Shown in pieces: positions 1 to 6,786 of a DNA stretch of 64,000 bases. This DNA is from Mitsuokella multacida DSM 20544. Its GTDB lineage: Bacteria; Bacillota; Negativicutes; Selenomonadales; Selenomonadaceae. The notes under the pieces were generated by a model. It had not been told where the DNA came from. It was given only the letters and a program-made list of their open reading frames with translations, and ran no database searches. Position 1 is the stretch's first letter. Each line of letters starts with the position of its first letter. Position numbers and translations under genes: made by a program. The DNA is taken from positions 1-64,000 of the forward strand of contig NZ_GG697141.2 of assembly GCF_000155955.1 (NCBI RefSeq). Direction: 5' to 3'.

Positions 1-112
1 AGAGGCGAGTTGGACCGAAAGGTTGAATCAACCTTCGGTTCCAACAGAACTGAAATGTTCGCAAAGTAGTTTCTTCTGTATAGTTTTGAATGTGCAAGCA
101 TTCAATAGAATA
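1..112 (+). other. 23S-5S rRNA internal spacer
   Basis: This AT-richer stretch just before the 5S gene shows no 23S core sequence that I recognise. It holds two hairpins typical of rRNA processing stems: one around 13-43 (GGTTGA pairing with TCAACC, extended with a bulge) and one at 88-108 (TTGAATG pairing with CATTCAA). The window therefore starts inside a ribosomal RNA operon read left to right. The exact 23S 3' end lies outside the window or cannot be placed by eye. Confidence 0.7.
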
Positions 113-229
113 TCCGGTGATGATGCCTGAATGGTTCCACCTGTTCCCATACCGAACACAGTAGTTAAGCATTCAGAGGCCGAAAGTACTTGTCTGGAGA
201 CGGACTGGGAGGATAGGAAGTTGCCGGTT
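113..229 (+). rRNA. 5S ribosomal RNA
   Basis: This is the last gene of an rRNA operon. The sequence has the standard 5S landmarks: a TCCGGTGATGATG start, the CACCTGTTCCCATACCGAAC loop, the GTAGTTAAGC segment, and a 3' end (TTGCCGG) that pairs with the 5' end to close helix I. The length of about 117 nt is normal. A strong intrinsic terminator follows within 10 nt and no tRNA gene lies between, so the operon ends here. Confidence 0.95.
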
Positions 230-235
230 AAGCAA

Positions 236-263
236 GGGCTCCGCTGAGGCGGGGCTCTTTTTT
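236..263 (+). terminator. rRNA operon terminator
   Basis: A 9-bp GC-rich stem (GGGCTCCGC with GCGGGGCTC, one internal G-U pair and one more wobble) around a TGAG tetraloop is followed by six T. It sits directly after the 5S gene. Confidence 0.85.
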
Positions 264-298
264 GTTATGCATTATGCGAGTGAAATGTGATACAAGAA

Positions 299-336
299 GG
301 GCTCTGTCCCAAAGTAAATGCTTTGAGGCAGAGCCC
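299..336 (-). terminator. Terminator of the speD-like gene
   Basis: A 16-bp imperfect inverted repeat (299-314 with 321-336, loop TAAATG) lies just downstream of the minus-strand speD-like gene. The following U tract on the minus strand is weak (TTCTTGT). It may also act as a barrier between the rRNA operon and this gene. Confidence 0.6.
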
Positions 337-364
337 TTTATCATGTGTGGATGAGACGAATTGT

Positions 365-823
365 TTACTGGCGGTTGCGGCGTGCCAGCACGCGCAGGAC
401 CTTGGCACCCGTGTTGTGAATCTTGCGCAGCGGAGCAACGCGCGTCTTGACCTTGGGGCGGATGTCCTTGGCGGAACCGAAGTCGCCGCGCTTCAAGAGC
501 GTGGTCTTCGTCTTGTCCGGTTTGAAGAAATCGCGCATCTCCTTGGCGATGTGCTCTGGCTCGGCGTTTTCCTGGCAGAGGAAGATGTCGATAGCGACGT
601 ACTTGAGCTTGGTGTAGACGTGCAGGACCATGTGTCCCTCGCGGAAGAGCATCATGATGGCGTAGTGCTCATCCGTCAGGTGCTCGGAGCACTCGGAGAT
701 CTTTGTCAGCGTGAAATGTTCAGGCAGTTCTGCTATATAGTCTTTGATCTGGTCGATATCCTTGAGTTTGCTGTTCTTGCAGTTGAAGAGATCGACGGTG
801 AGATGACGTGCTAAGATTTTCAT
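365..823 (-). CDS. speD: S-adenosylmethionine decarboxylase-like protein lacking the pyruvoyl serine
   Basis: The 152-residue protein aligns by eye with the short prokaryotic AdoMetDC family (SpeD/SpeH), which makes decarboxylated SAM for spermidine synthesis after self-cleavage at an internal serine that becomes the pyruvoyl cofactor. The cleavage region reads REGHMVLHVY, where the family has ESH followed by a conserved His. The residue at the cleavage site (63) is Gly, codon GGA at 635-637 on the minus strand. The other two catalytic residues are present at the expected places: His68 and Cys83 (AIDIFLC). After the usual end of the family (about residue 120) there is a basic tail of some 30 residues. 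The gene has its own promoter and a GAAGGAG ribosome site, so it looks expressed. Without Ser63 classical processing should be impossible, so decarboxylase activity is doubtful. No spermidine synthase is nearby. Confidence 0.8.
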   Translation of the reverse strand: MKILARHLTVDLFNCKNSKLKDIDQIKDYIAELPEHFTLTKISECSEHLTDEHYAIMMLFREGHMVLHVYTKLKYVAIDIFLCQENAEPEHIAKEMRDFFKPDKTKTTLLKRGDFGSAKDIRPKVKTRVAPLRKIHNTGAKVLRVLARRNRQ

Positions 824-866
824 GAATTCGTTACTCCTTCATGCATTTTTTATGATTCCATGTTCC

Positions 867-896
867 ATTATAGTAGATGGGATTCGGTTCCGTCAA
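867..896 (-). promoter_or_regulatory. Sigma-A-type promoter of the speD-like gene
   Basis: On the minus strand a TTGACG -35 (891-896) and a perfect TATAAT -10 (867-872) are separated by 18 nt, about 40 nt ahead of the start codon. The -35 box lies inside the last codons of lgt, so the gene can be transcribed independently of lgt. Confidence 0.75.
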
Positions 897-1702
897 ACTT
901 TATGGCCGGGATTCGTTCTGATTTTTTTCGGTTTCTTTCCATAGAGCTGGAGACCGATGAAGAAGATGGCGGCAATCAGGAAGGCGGTGATGCTTGTGGC
1001 CTGGGCGCTCGTGACGAGGCCGAGCACTTTTTCGGTGTAATCGCCGCGCAGGAATTCGAGCCCGAAGCGCGCGAGGCTGTAGAGCATGACGTAGAGGGCG
1101 AAGCACTGGCCCTTGGCGTGGTTCGTCGTGCGGAAGAGCAAGAGCAGTGCGAAGATGACGACGTCGAGCTGTCCTTCCCAGACTTCAGCCGGCCAGAGCG
1201 GCTGGTCGCCGTATGTGTGGTAGGCGAGCGTTGTCGTCGGATAGATGATGCCGAATGAGCTGCCCGTCGGTGCGCCGAAGGCATCGCCGTTCAGCAGGTT
1301 GGCACAGCGGCCGAGCGCCTGGCCGAGGATGATGGCCGGTGCGAGTACGTCCATGAGGTGGACAGTGTCGAGATGATGGCGGTGGCAGTACCAGACGCCC
1401 GTCAGCACGCCGAGAAAGACGCCGCCTTGGATGGCCATGCCACCCTGCCAGACGTTCAGCAGTTCGGTCAGATGGTGACCGTAGTAATCCCAGTCAAAGA
1501 AGAAGACGTCCCAGAGGCGCGCACCGAGCAGTCCGGCGACGCCGCAGTAGATGCCGAGGTCGACGATGTACTTCTCGTAACCGCGGCCGTCTGCCTTCGT
1601 CAGGAAGTAGCCGACGCCTGTCGCGAGGATGATGGAGAGAGACAGCACGAGGCCGTAGGCCCGAATCGGGAAGTCTCCGATATAGAAAAGATACTGATGC
1701 AT
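893..1702 (-). CDS. lgt: Prolipoprotein diacylglyceryl transferase
   Basis: Lgt moves the diacylglyceryl group of phosphatidylglycerol onto the lipobox cysteine of prolipoproteins in the inner membrane, the first step of lipoprotein maturation. The 269-residue protein starts with the typical short N-terminus (MHQYLFYIGDFPIRAYGL) and has about seven hydrophobic segments. The Lgt signature is GRCANLLNGDAFG at 131-143: Arg132, Asn135 and Gly143 match the essential E. coli Arg143, Asn146 and Gly154. The position of E. coli Glu151 is Asp140 here, a conservative change. The size is normal. The gene is divergent from ileS and is followed by the speD-like gene on the same strand, which has its own promoter. 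Confidence 0.95.
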   Translation of the reverse strand: MHQYLFYIGDFPIRAYGLVLSLSIILATGVGYFLTKADGRGYEKYIVDLGIYCGVAGLLGARLWDVFFFDWDYYGHHLTELLNVWQGGMAIQGGVFLGVLTGVWYCHRHHLDTVHLMDVLAPAIILGQALGRCANLLNGDAFGAPTGSSFGIIYPTTTLAYHTYGDQPLWPAEVWEGQLDVVIFALLLLFRTTNHAKGQCFALYVMLYSLARFGLEFLRGDYTEKVLGLVTSAQATSITAFLIAAIFFIGLQLYGKKPKKIRTNPGHKV

Positions 1703-1818
1703 GAGATCCCTTCCTTTTCTGATTCTATTGAAATCCTGTTCTCGTTTTGCTCAAACAATCTTCATTATAGCGTAAACGAGATGGCTTGAGAAGAGAGACT
1801 GCAACGCTCAAATAGTAT

Positions 1819-1847
1819 TTGAAATCTGTCTATCCCTGTGGTACAAT
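1819..1847 (+). promoter_or_regulatory. Promoter of the ileS T-box transcript
   Basis: TTGAAA (1819-1824) and TACAAT (1842-1847) are separated by exactly 17 nt, about 20 nt before the T-box leader. It lies in the 414-nt gap between the divergent lgt and ileS genes. Confidence 0.75.
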
Positions 1848-1867
1848 AAACTCTGTCAACATGTAAA

Positions 1868-2094
1868 TGCATCGATGGAGAGAGTAGACTGCAGGGAGAG
1901 CGGAAGCGAACCGGGAGAGGTGAGAGCCGGGCGTGCGTACTTGCAGGGGAAAATCACTCCGGAGCAGCGGGCTGAACGAATGGAGTAAGCTTCGCCGGCA
2001 TCCCCCGTTACGGGACAGCGCATGGTGGTGCGTGGAAATAGGTGGTTATCCTGTAGGTATCATGAGCCTGCATCCTATTTGGGTGCAGGCTTTT
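1868..2094 (+). promoter_or_regulatory. Isoleucine T-box leader of ileS
   Basis: This is a tRNA-sensing leader that reads through when uncharged tRNA-Ile accumulates. Stem I carries the conserved GGTGAGAGCC-type distal loop near 1918-1928. The specifier bulge has ATC (1953-1955) in the context GAAAATCACTCC, which is an isoleucine codon and agrees with the gene downstream. The T-box proper is unusual: GAAATAGGTGGTTATCCTG around 2035-2053 instead of the common GGGTGGNACCGCG. It is followed by an intrinsic terminator with a 10-bp stem (GCCTGCATCC with GGGTGCAGGC, 2067-2090) and a T run. The specifier codon and the match to ileS make the call firm despite the divergent T-box. Confidence 0.85.
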
Positions 2095-2116
2095 CATATG
2101 TGAGGAGGCAATCTGT

Positions 2117-5100
2117 TTGTATAAGAAAGTGGATACGAACTTGAACTTCGTGGAGCGCGAGAAAGAGATCCGCGAGTTCTGGAAAGCACATGACATCGCT
2201 CAGAAGGCAATCGACCAGCGCGAGGGCTGCGATACCTTCACGTTCTACGATGGCCCGCCGACGGCCAACGGCAAGCCGCATATCGGCCACGTCTTGACGC
2301 GCGTCATCAAGGATATGCTGCCGCGCTTCGCCTCGATGAAGGGCAAGAAGGTCCTCAGAAAGGCTGGCTGGGATACGCATGGTCTGCCGGTTGAGCTCGA
2401 GGTCGAGAAGCAGATCGGCATCAACGGCAAGGAACAGATCGAGGCATACGGCATCGAGCCGTTCATCAAGAAGTGCCGCGAGTCCGTCTGGAAGTACAAG
2501 GGCATGTGGGAGGAATTCTCCGATGTTGTCGGCTTCTGGGCCGACATGGAGCACCCGTACATCACCTATGAGAATGACTTCATCGAGTCGGAATGGTGGG
2601 CGCTCAAGGAGATCTGGAAGAAGGGCCTGCTCTACGAGGGCTACAAGGTCGTCCCGTACTGCCCGCGCTGCGGCACGCCGCTTTCCTCGCATGAGGTAGC
2701 GCAGGGCTATAAGGATGTCACGGAGCGCTCGGCCATGGTCGAATTCAAGGCCAAAGACGGCGATTACTCGTTCCTCGCATGGACGACGACGCCGTGGACG
2801 CTGCCGTCGAACATGGCACTTTGCGTGAACCCCGCGGTCGATTACGTCAAGCTCCAGGTCGGCGACAAGAAGTACGTCCTCGCAGAGGCACTCGTCGACA
2901 AGGTCTTCGAGGGTGTCGAGGGCGAGCGTCAGGTTCTCGAGCGCTATAAGGGCAAGGACCTCGAGTACCGCGAGTACGAGCCGCTCTATCCGTATGCCGT
3001 CGAGAAAATCAAGAACCAGCGCGGCAAAAAGGCGTTCATCGTGACCTGTGATGACTACGTCACGACGGAGGACGGCACGGGCATCGTCCATATGGCTCCG
3101 GCATACGGCGAAGACGATAACCGCGTCTGCCAGAAGTACGGCGTCGCTTTCGTCAACCTCGTCAACAGCAAGGGCGAGCTCACGGCTGAGACGGATTGGC
3201 CGGGCCTCTTCGTCAAGAAAGCCGATCCGCTGATCCTCGCAGACCTCGAGAAGAAGGGACTGCTGTTCAAGGCGCCGGAGTTCACGCACAGCTATCCGCA
3301 TTGCTGGCGCTGCGATACGCCGCTGCTCTACTACTCGTTCCCGACCTGGTTCATCAAGATGACGTCGGTCAAGGATGAGCTCGTCGCCAACAACAAGACG
3401 GTCAACTGGATCCCGAAATCCATCGGTGAGGGCCGCTTCGGCAACTGGCTCGAGCATGTACAGGACTGGGGTCTCTCGCGCAACCGCTACTGGGGCACGC
3501 CGCTGCCGGTATGGCAGTGCGAATGCGGCCATCAGCATGTCATCGGCTCGATCGAGGAACTCAAGTCCATGAGCTCGAACTGCCCGGATGACATCGAGCT
3601 GCATCGCCCGTACATCGACAAGGTCACGATCAAGTGCCCGGAGTGCGGCAAGGAGATGCACCGCGTCAAGGAAGTCATCGACTGCTGGTTCGACTCGGGC
3701 TCCATGCCTTTTGCGCAGTGGCATTATCCGTTTGACAACAAGGAGATCTTCGAGAAGCGCTTCCCGGCGGACTTCATCTCGGAGGCTGTCGACCAGACGC
3801 GTGGCTGGTTCTACTCGCTGATTGCCATCTCGACGCTGCTCTTCCACAAGGCACCGTACCGCAATGTCATCGTCCTTGGCCACGTCCAGGACAAGGAAGG
3901 CCGCAAGATGTCGAAGTCGAAGGGCAATGCCGTCGACCCGATGGAAGCACTGCAGAAGCATGGCGCCGATGCCATCCGCTGGTATTTCTACGAGAACAGC
4001 GCACCGTGGCTGCCGAACCGCTTCCACGACGATGCCGTCCAGGAAGGCCAGCGCAAGTTCATGGGCACGCTCTGGAACACGTACGCGTTCTTCGTGCTCT
4101 ACGCCAACATCGACAACTTCGATGCGACGAAGTACACGCTCGACTACGATAAGCTGCCGGTCATGGACAAGTGGTGCCTCTCACGCCTCAACACGATGGT
4201 CAAGGATGTCGACTACGACCTCTCGAACTACCGCGTGACGGAAGCCGCCAAGGCACTCGAGGAGTTCGTCGACGAGCTCTCGAACTGGTACGTCCGCCGC
4301 AGCCGCAGCCGTTTCTGGGCAAAGGGCATGGAGCAGGACAAGATCAACGCCTATATGACGCTCTACACGGCACTCGTCACGACGGCCAAGGCCGCTGCGC
4401 CGATGATCCCCTTCATGACGGAGTCCATCTACCGCAACCTCGTCTGCAGCATCGACAAGAAGGCGCCGGAATCCGTCCATCTCTGCGACTTCCCGAAGGT
4501 CAATGAGGCCCACATCGACAAGGAGCTCGAGAAGAACATGGGCGAAGTCCTCGAGATCGTCGTGCTCGGCCGCGCTGCGCGCAATGAGGCCAACATCAAG
4601 AACCGCCAGCCAATCGGCAAGATGTACGTCAAGGCACCTGTCGTACTGCCGGACTTCTACAAAGAAATCGTTGAAGAAGAGCTCAACGTCAAGGAAGTCG
4701 TCTTCAAGGACGACATGGAGGCGTACCTCACGTACAGCTTCAAGCCGCAGTTCCGCATTCTCGGACCGAAGGTCGGCAAGAAGATGGGCGCCATCCAGAA
4801 GGCCCTGAAGGCGGTCAACGGCCACAAAGCCAAAGAAGAGCTCGACACGACGGGCAAGCTCGTCGTCGCATTGCCGGATGGCGATGTCACGTTGCTGCCG
4901 GAAGACGTCGAGGTCACGATGGCACAGACGGAAGGCTACAACTGCCAGCGCTACAATGGCGTGACGATTGCTCTGGAGACGACGCTCAGCGAAGAACTCC
5001 TCGAAGAGGGCTTCGTCCGCGAGATCATCAGCAAGGTCCAGACGATGCGCAAGGAAAATGGCTACGAAGTCACGGACCACATCGCTGTCGGCCTCAAGGA

Positions 5101-5248
5101 CAACGAGAAGCTCGAGAACCTCGTCAAGAAGAACGAGAGCTTCCTCAAGGACATTACGCTTGCCGACAAGGTCACTTACGGCGAGACGTCCGGCCACGAG
5201 AAAGAGTGGAATATCAACGGCGAGACGGTCACAATCTCGGTCGACTGA
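2117..5248 (+). CDS. ileS: Isoleucyl-tRNA synthetase
   Basis: The enzyme charges tRNA-Ile in the cytoplasm. The protein is 1043 residues with class I motifs: HIGH within PTANGKPHIGHV near residue 56 and KMSKS within GRKMSKSKGNAVDP near residue 600. The editing (CP1) domain has the WTTTPWTLPSN motif. The length and sequence (for example YCPRCGTPLSSHEVAQGY) suggest the longer type-2 IleS group, which includes mupirocin-tolerant enzymes, rather than the roughly 930-residue type 1. The start is TTG at 2117, supported by AGGAGG at 2103-2108 eight bases upstream; no ATG fits. Expression is set by the isoleucine T-box ahead of it, and a terminator follows at once, so the gene is monocistronic. Confidence 0.96.
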   Translation: MYKKVDTNLNFVEREKEIREFWKAHDIAQKAIDQREGCDTFTFYDGPPTANGKPHIGHVLTRVIKDMLPRFASMKGKKVLRKAGWDTHGLPVELEVEKQIGINGKEQIEAYGIEPFIKKCRESVWKYKGMWEEFSDVVGFWADMEHPYITYENDFIESEWWALKEIWKKGLLYEGYKVVPYCPRCGTPLSSHEVAQGYKDVTERSAMVEFKAKDGDYSFLAWTTTPWTLPSNMALCVNPAVDYVKLQVGDKKYVLAEALVDKVFEGVEGERQVLERYKGKDLEYREYEPLYPYAVEKIKNQRGKKAFIVTCDDYVTTEDGTGIVHMAPAYGEDDNRVCQKYGVAFVNLVNSKGELTAETDWPGLFVKKADPLILADLEKKGLLFKAPEFTHSYPHCWRCDTPLLYYSFPTWFIKMTSVKDELVANNKTVNWIPKSIGEGRFGNWLEHVQDWGLSRNRYWGTPLPVWQCECGHQHVIGSIEELKSMSSNCPDDIELHRPYIDKVTIKCPECGKEMHRVKEVIDCWFDSGSMPFAQWHYPFDNKEIFEKRFPADFISEAVDQTRGWFYSLIAISTLLFHKAPYRNVIVLGHVQDKEGRKMSKSKGNAVDPMEALQKHGADAIRWYFYENSAPWLPNRFHDDAVQEGQRKFMGTLWNTYAFFVLYANIDNFDATKYTLDYDKLPVMDKWCLSRLNTMVKDVDYDLSNYRVTEAAKALEEFVDELSNWYVRRSRSRFWAKGMEQDKINAYMTLYTALVTTAKAAAPMIPFMTESIYRNLVCSIDKKAPESVHLCDFPKVNEAHIDKELEKNMGEVLEIVVLGRAARNEANIKNRQPIGKMYVKAPVVLPDFYKEIVEEELNVKEVVFKDDMEAYLTYSFKPQFRILGPKVGKKMGAIQKALKAVNGHKAKEELDTTGKLVVALPDGDVTLLPEDVEVTMAQTEGYNCQRYNGVTIALETTLSEELLEEGFVREIISKVQTMRKENGYEVTDHIAVGLKDNEKLENLVKKNESFLKDITLADKVTYGETSGHEKEWNINGETVTISVD

Positions 5249-5270
5249 TAGAGACCCATCTCGGGAAAAG

Positions 5271-5296
5271 TCTCCTCCTTGCGAGGAGATTTTTTT
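5271..5296 (+). terminator. ileS terminator
   Basis: A 7-bp stem TCTCCTC/GAGGAGA with loop CTTGC is followed by seven T, 22 nt after the ileS stop codon. Confidence 0.9.
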
Positions 5297-5387
5297 AATG
5301 CTGGAAAGAAGGAAAAACGGAAGAGAAGGACGAATAAAAACAATAGTCTATTACAACGAGAACATCAGGCAGGTGATATCGAGAAGA

Positions 5388-5738
5388 ATGGAAGAGAAAG
5401 AACACACCCATGTGCTGGCCGATGGCACGGTCATCCATCATAATCATCACGCGCATGGCGCTCATGGCCATCAGCACAGCCACACGCAGACGAAGGCCGT
5501 GCTCAACCGCATGGCGCGTCTCATCGGCCATCTGGAATCCATCAAGCACATGATCGAGGATGGCCGCGACTGCAGCGAGGTGCTCGTGCAGCTCTCGGCG
5601 GTCGACAGCGCTATCAAGGGTGTCAGCCGCATCATCCTCAAGGACCATCTGGAGCACTGCATCGTCGATGCCGTACGCGACAATGATCAGCAGGCTTTAG
5701 AGCAGCTCAACCGGGCCATCGATCGTTTCATCAAATGA
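5388..5738 (+). CDS. CsoR/RcnR-family metal-sensing repressor with a His-rich N-terminus
   Basis: The 116-residue protein is an all-helical CsoR/FrmR (DUF156) repressor. The metal site of this family is a Cys in helix 1 and an HxxxC in helix 2; here they are Cys62 (RDCSEVL), His87 and Cys91 (DHLEHC), matching the Cu(I)-sensing x-Cys-His-Cys type. Ahead of the core, residues 1-33 contain about eleven histidines (HHNHHAHGAHGHQHSH), which is more typical of nickel, cobalt or zinc handling. No metal exporter or chaperone gene is adjacent, so the target is unknown. The start at 5388 is chosen because an AGGTGAT site precedes it; a longer reading frame from 5298 would begin inside the ileS terminator. 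Confidence 0.85.
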   Translation: MEEKEHTHVLADGTVIHHNHHAHGAHGHQHSHTQTKAVLNRMARLIGHLESIKHMIEDGRDCSEVLVQLSAVDSAIKGVSRIILKDHLEHCIVDAVRDNDQQALEQLNRAIDRFIK

Positions 5739-5878
5739 GTGGACGCGCAGTGGCTTTGTGATTCAGTCACGGTATTTCCCGATTGAATCTTATATCCTAT
5801 TCCTATATCCTAAGGTTGTATATCATGTTAGCATAAGCGGAGCACGCGCTCTGCGGCGATAGAGCAGGAGGTTTTTCC
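5739..5878 (+). other. Intergenic region before the thioesterase gene
   Basis: About 140 nt, AT-rich in the middle with repeated TATCCTA words (near 5790-5812). A promoter for the following gene is expected here, but I see no convincing -35/-10 pair. An AGGAGG ribosome site lies at its end. Confidence 0.4.
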
Positions 5879-6400
5879 ATGGCACAGAATAAACTCATAA
5901 TCAGCCAGGTTATGATGCCGAATCAGACGAATCCGAGCGGCAATATCTATGGCGGCGATATCATGAAGATGATGGACTCGGCGGCTTATGCCGTGACGCG
6001 CAAGTACGCGCGCTGCAACGTCGTCACGGCCCGCGTCGACGAGCTCGAGTTCCATCTGCCGATTCTCGTCGGCGACCTCGTCACCTGCACGGCAGAGATC
6101 GTCTTCGTCGGCCACAGCTCGATGGAGGTCACGGTCAATGTCGATGTCGAGGACCTCGATCAGGAAGGCAAGCCGCAGCGCGCGCTGACGGCCTACTTCA
6201 CGATGGTCGCGCTCGACCGCAATTCGCGCCCGAAGGCTGTGCCGCCGCTCATCATCGACTCGGAAGAGGCGAGAAGGGCTTTTGAGGAAGGCCGCCGCCG
6301 CTATGAAGCGCACAAGGAGCAGAAGCGCCAGCAGCGCGAGGTCGAGAAGAAGCTCAGCCAGGCCAAGAAGACGCTGCGCGAGCCAGAAGAGAAAAAATGA
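5879..6400 (+). CDS. Hotdog-fold acyl-CoA thioesterase
   Basis: The 173-residue protein belongs to the YciA/BACH-type thioesterases that hydrolyse acyl-CoA esters to CoA and free acid. The N-terminal hotdog fold carries the expected MMPNQTNPSGNIYGGDIMKMMD segment with the catalytic Asp in GGDIM, and a second strand-rich part (VTARVDELEFHLPILVGDLV). After residue 130 there is a charged helical tail rich in Lys, Arg and Glu, probably a coiled coil, longer than in E. coli YciA. The ATG is preceded by AGGAGG at good spacing. The substrate cannot be deduced. The gene stands alone between the CsoR gene and the leuA leader. Confidence 0.9.
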   Translation: MAQNKLIISQVMMPNQTNPSGNIYGGDIMKMMDSAAYAVTRKYARCNVVTARVDELEFHLPILVGDLVTCTAEIVFVGHSSMEVTVNVDVEDLDQEGKPQRALTAYFTMVALDRNSRPKAVPPLIIDSEEARRAFEEGRRRYEAHKEQKRQQREVEKKLSQAKKTLREPEEKK

Positions 6401-6441
6401 GCCTGCTCGGATAAAAAAGTTTACAGATTTACAAAAAACGC

Positions 6442-6470
6442 TTGCAAAATAGATTTTCCTGTGCTATTCT
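6442..6470 (+). promoter_or_regulatory. Promoter of the leuA T-box transcript
   Basis: TTGCAA (6442-6447) and TATTCT (6465-6470) are separated by 17 nt, just upstream of the leucine T-box. Confidence 0.65.
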
Positions 6471-6489
6471 AGTACCCAACACAGGGAAA

Positions 6490-6764
6490 TGCGTTGAAGA
6501 GGAATAGTAAAGATTCTGGAACCACCAGAGAGCTGCCGGTAGGTGCGAGACAGCAGGGAAGGAATCTGGAACTCACCTTGAAGCAGCCCACTGAACGTGC
6601 TAAGACTACATTTGTGTGTATTTGGTGCACTATTAGGCAGGGACGGAGCCTGACCGTTACAGCAGGAGGATTTGCTAGAATCCGTAGAGGTACTCCGCAA
6701 GGAGTATGAATTTGAGTGGTAACACGCAGGTACAGCCCTTCGTCTCATCAGACGAAGGGCTTTT
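6490..6764 (+). promoter_or_regulatory. Leucine T-box leader of leuA
   Basis: The leader has the classic parts in order: stem I with AGAGAGCTGCCGGTAGGTGC (about 6529-6547), a specifier loop GGAACTCACC in which CTC (6572-6574) is a leucine codon, a T-box at 6714-6731 (GAGTGGTAACACGCAGGT), and a terminator with a perfect 10-bp stem (GCCCTTCGTC/GACGAAGGGC, 6735-6760) and T tract. Uncharged tRNA-Leu should stabilise the antiterminator and turn on leuA, so leucine synthesis is controlled by tRNA charging. Confidence 0.93.
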
Positions 6765-6786
6765 CTATTTGGGGAGGTTTTGTCAA

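Noticed and set aside
2075-4027. A 650-codon open frame on the minus strand opposite ileS
   Set aside because: It is antisense to a certain gene, shows no ribosome site and arises from the GC-rich codon pattern. The same holds for long opposite-strand frames over leuA (6748-8607), the GH13 gene (8886-10331), lysS and the MFS gene.
5298-5387. Longer N-terminus for the CsoR-family protein starting at 5298
   Set aside because: The ATG lies in the T run of the ileS terminator and lacks a ribosome site; the added residues are not part of the family.
6706-6786. Upstream start for leuA
   Set aside because: These codons lie in the T-box and its terminator; the residues do not match LeuA and the ATG at 6787 has a strong ribosome site.
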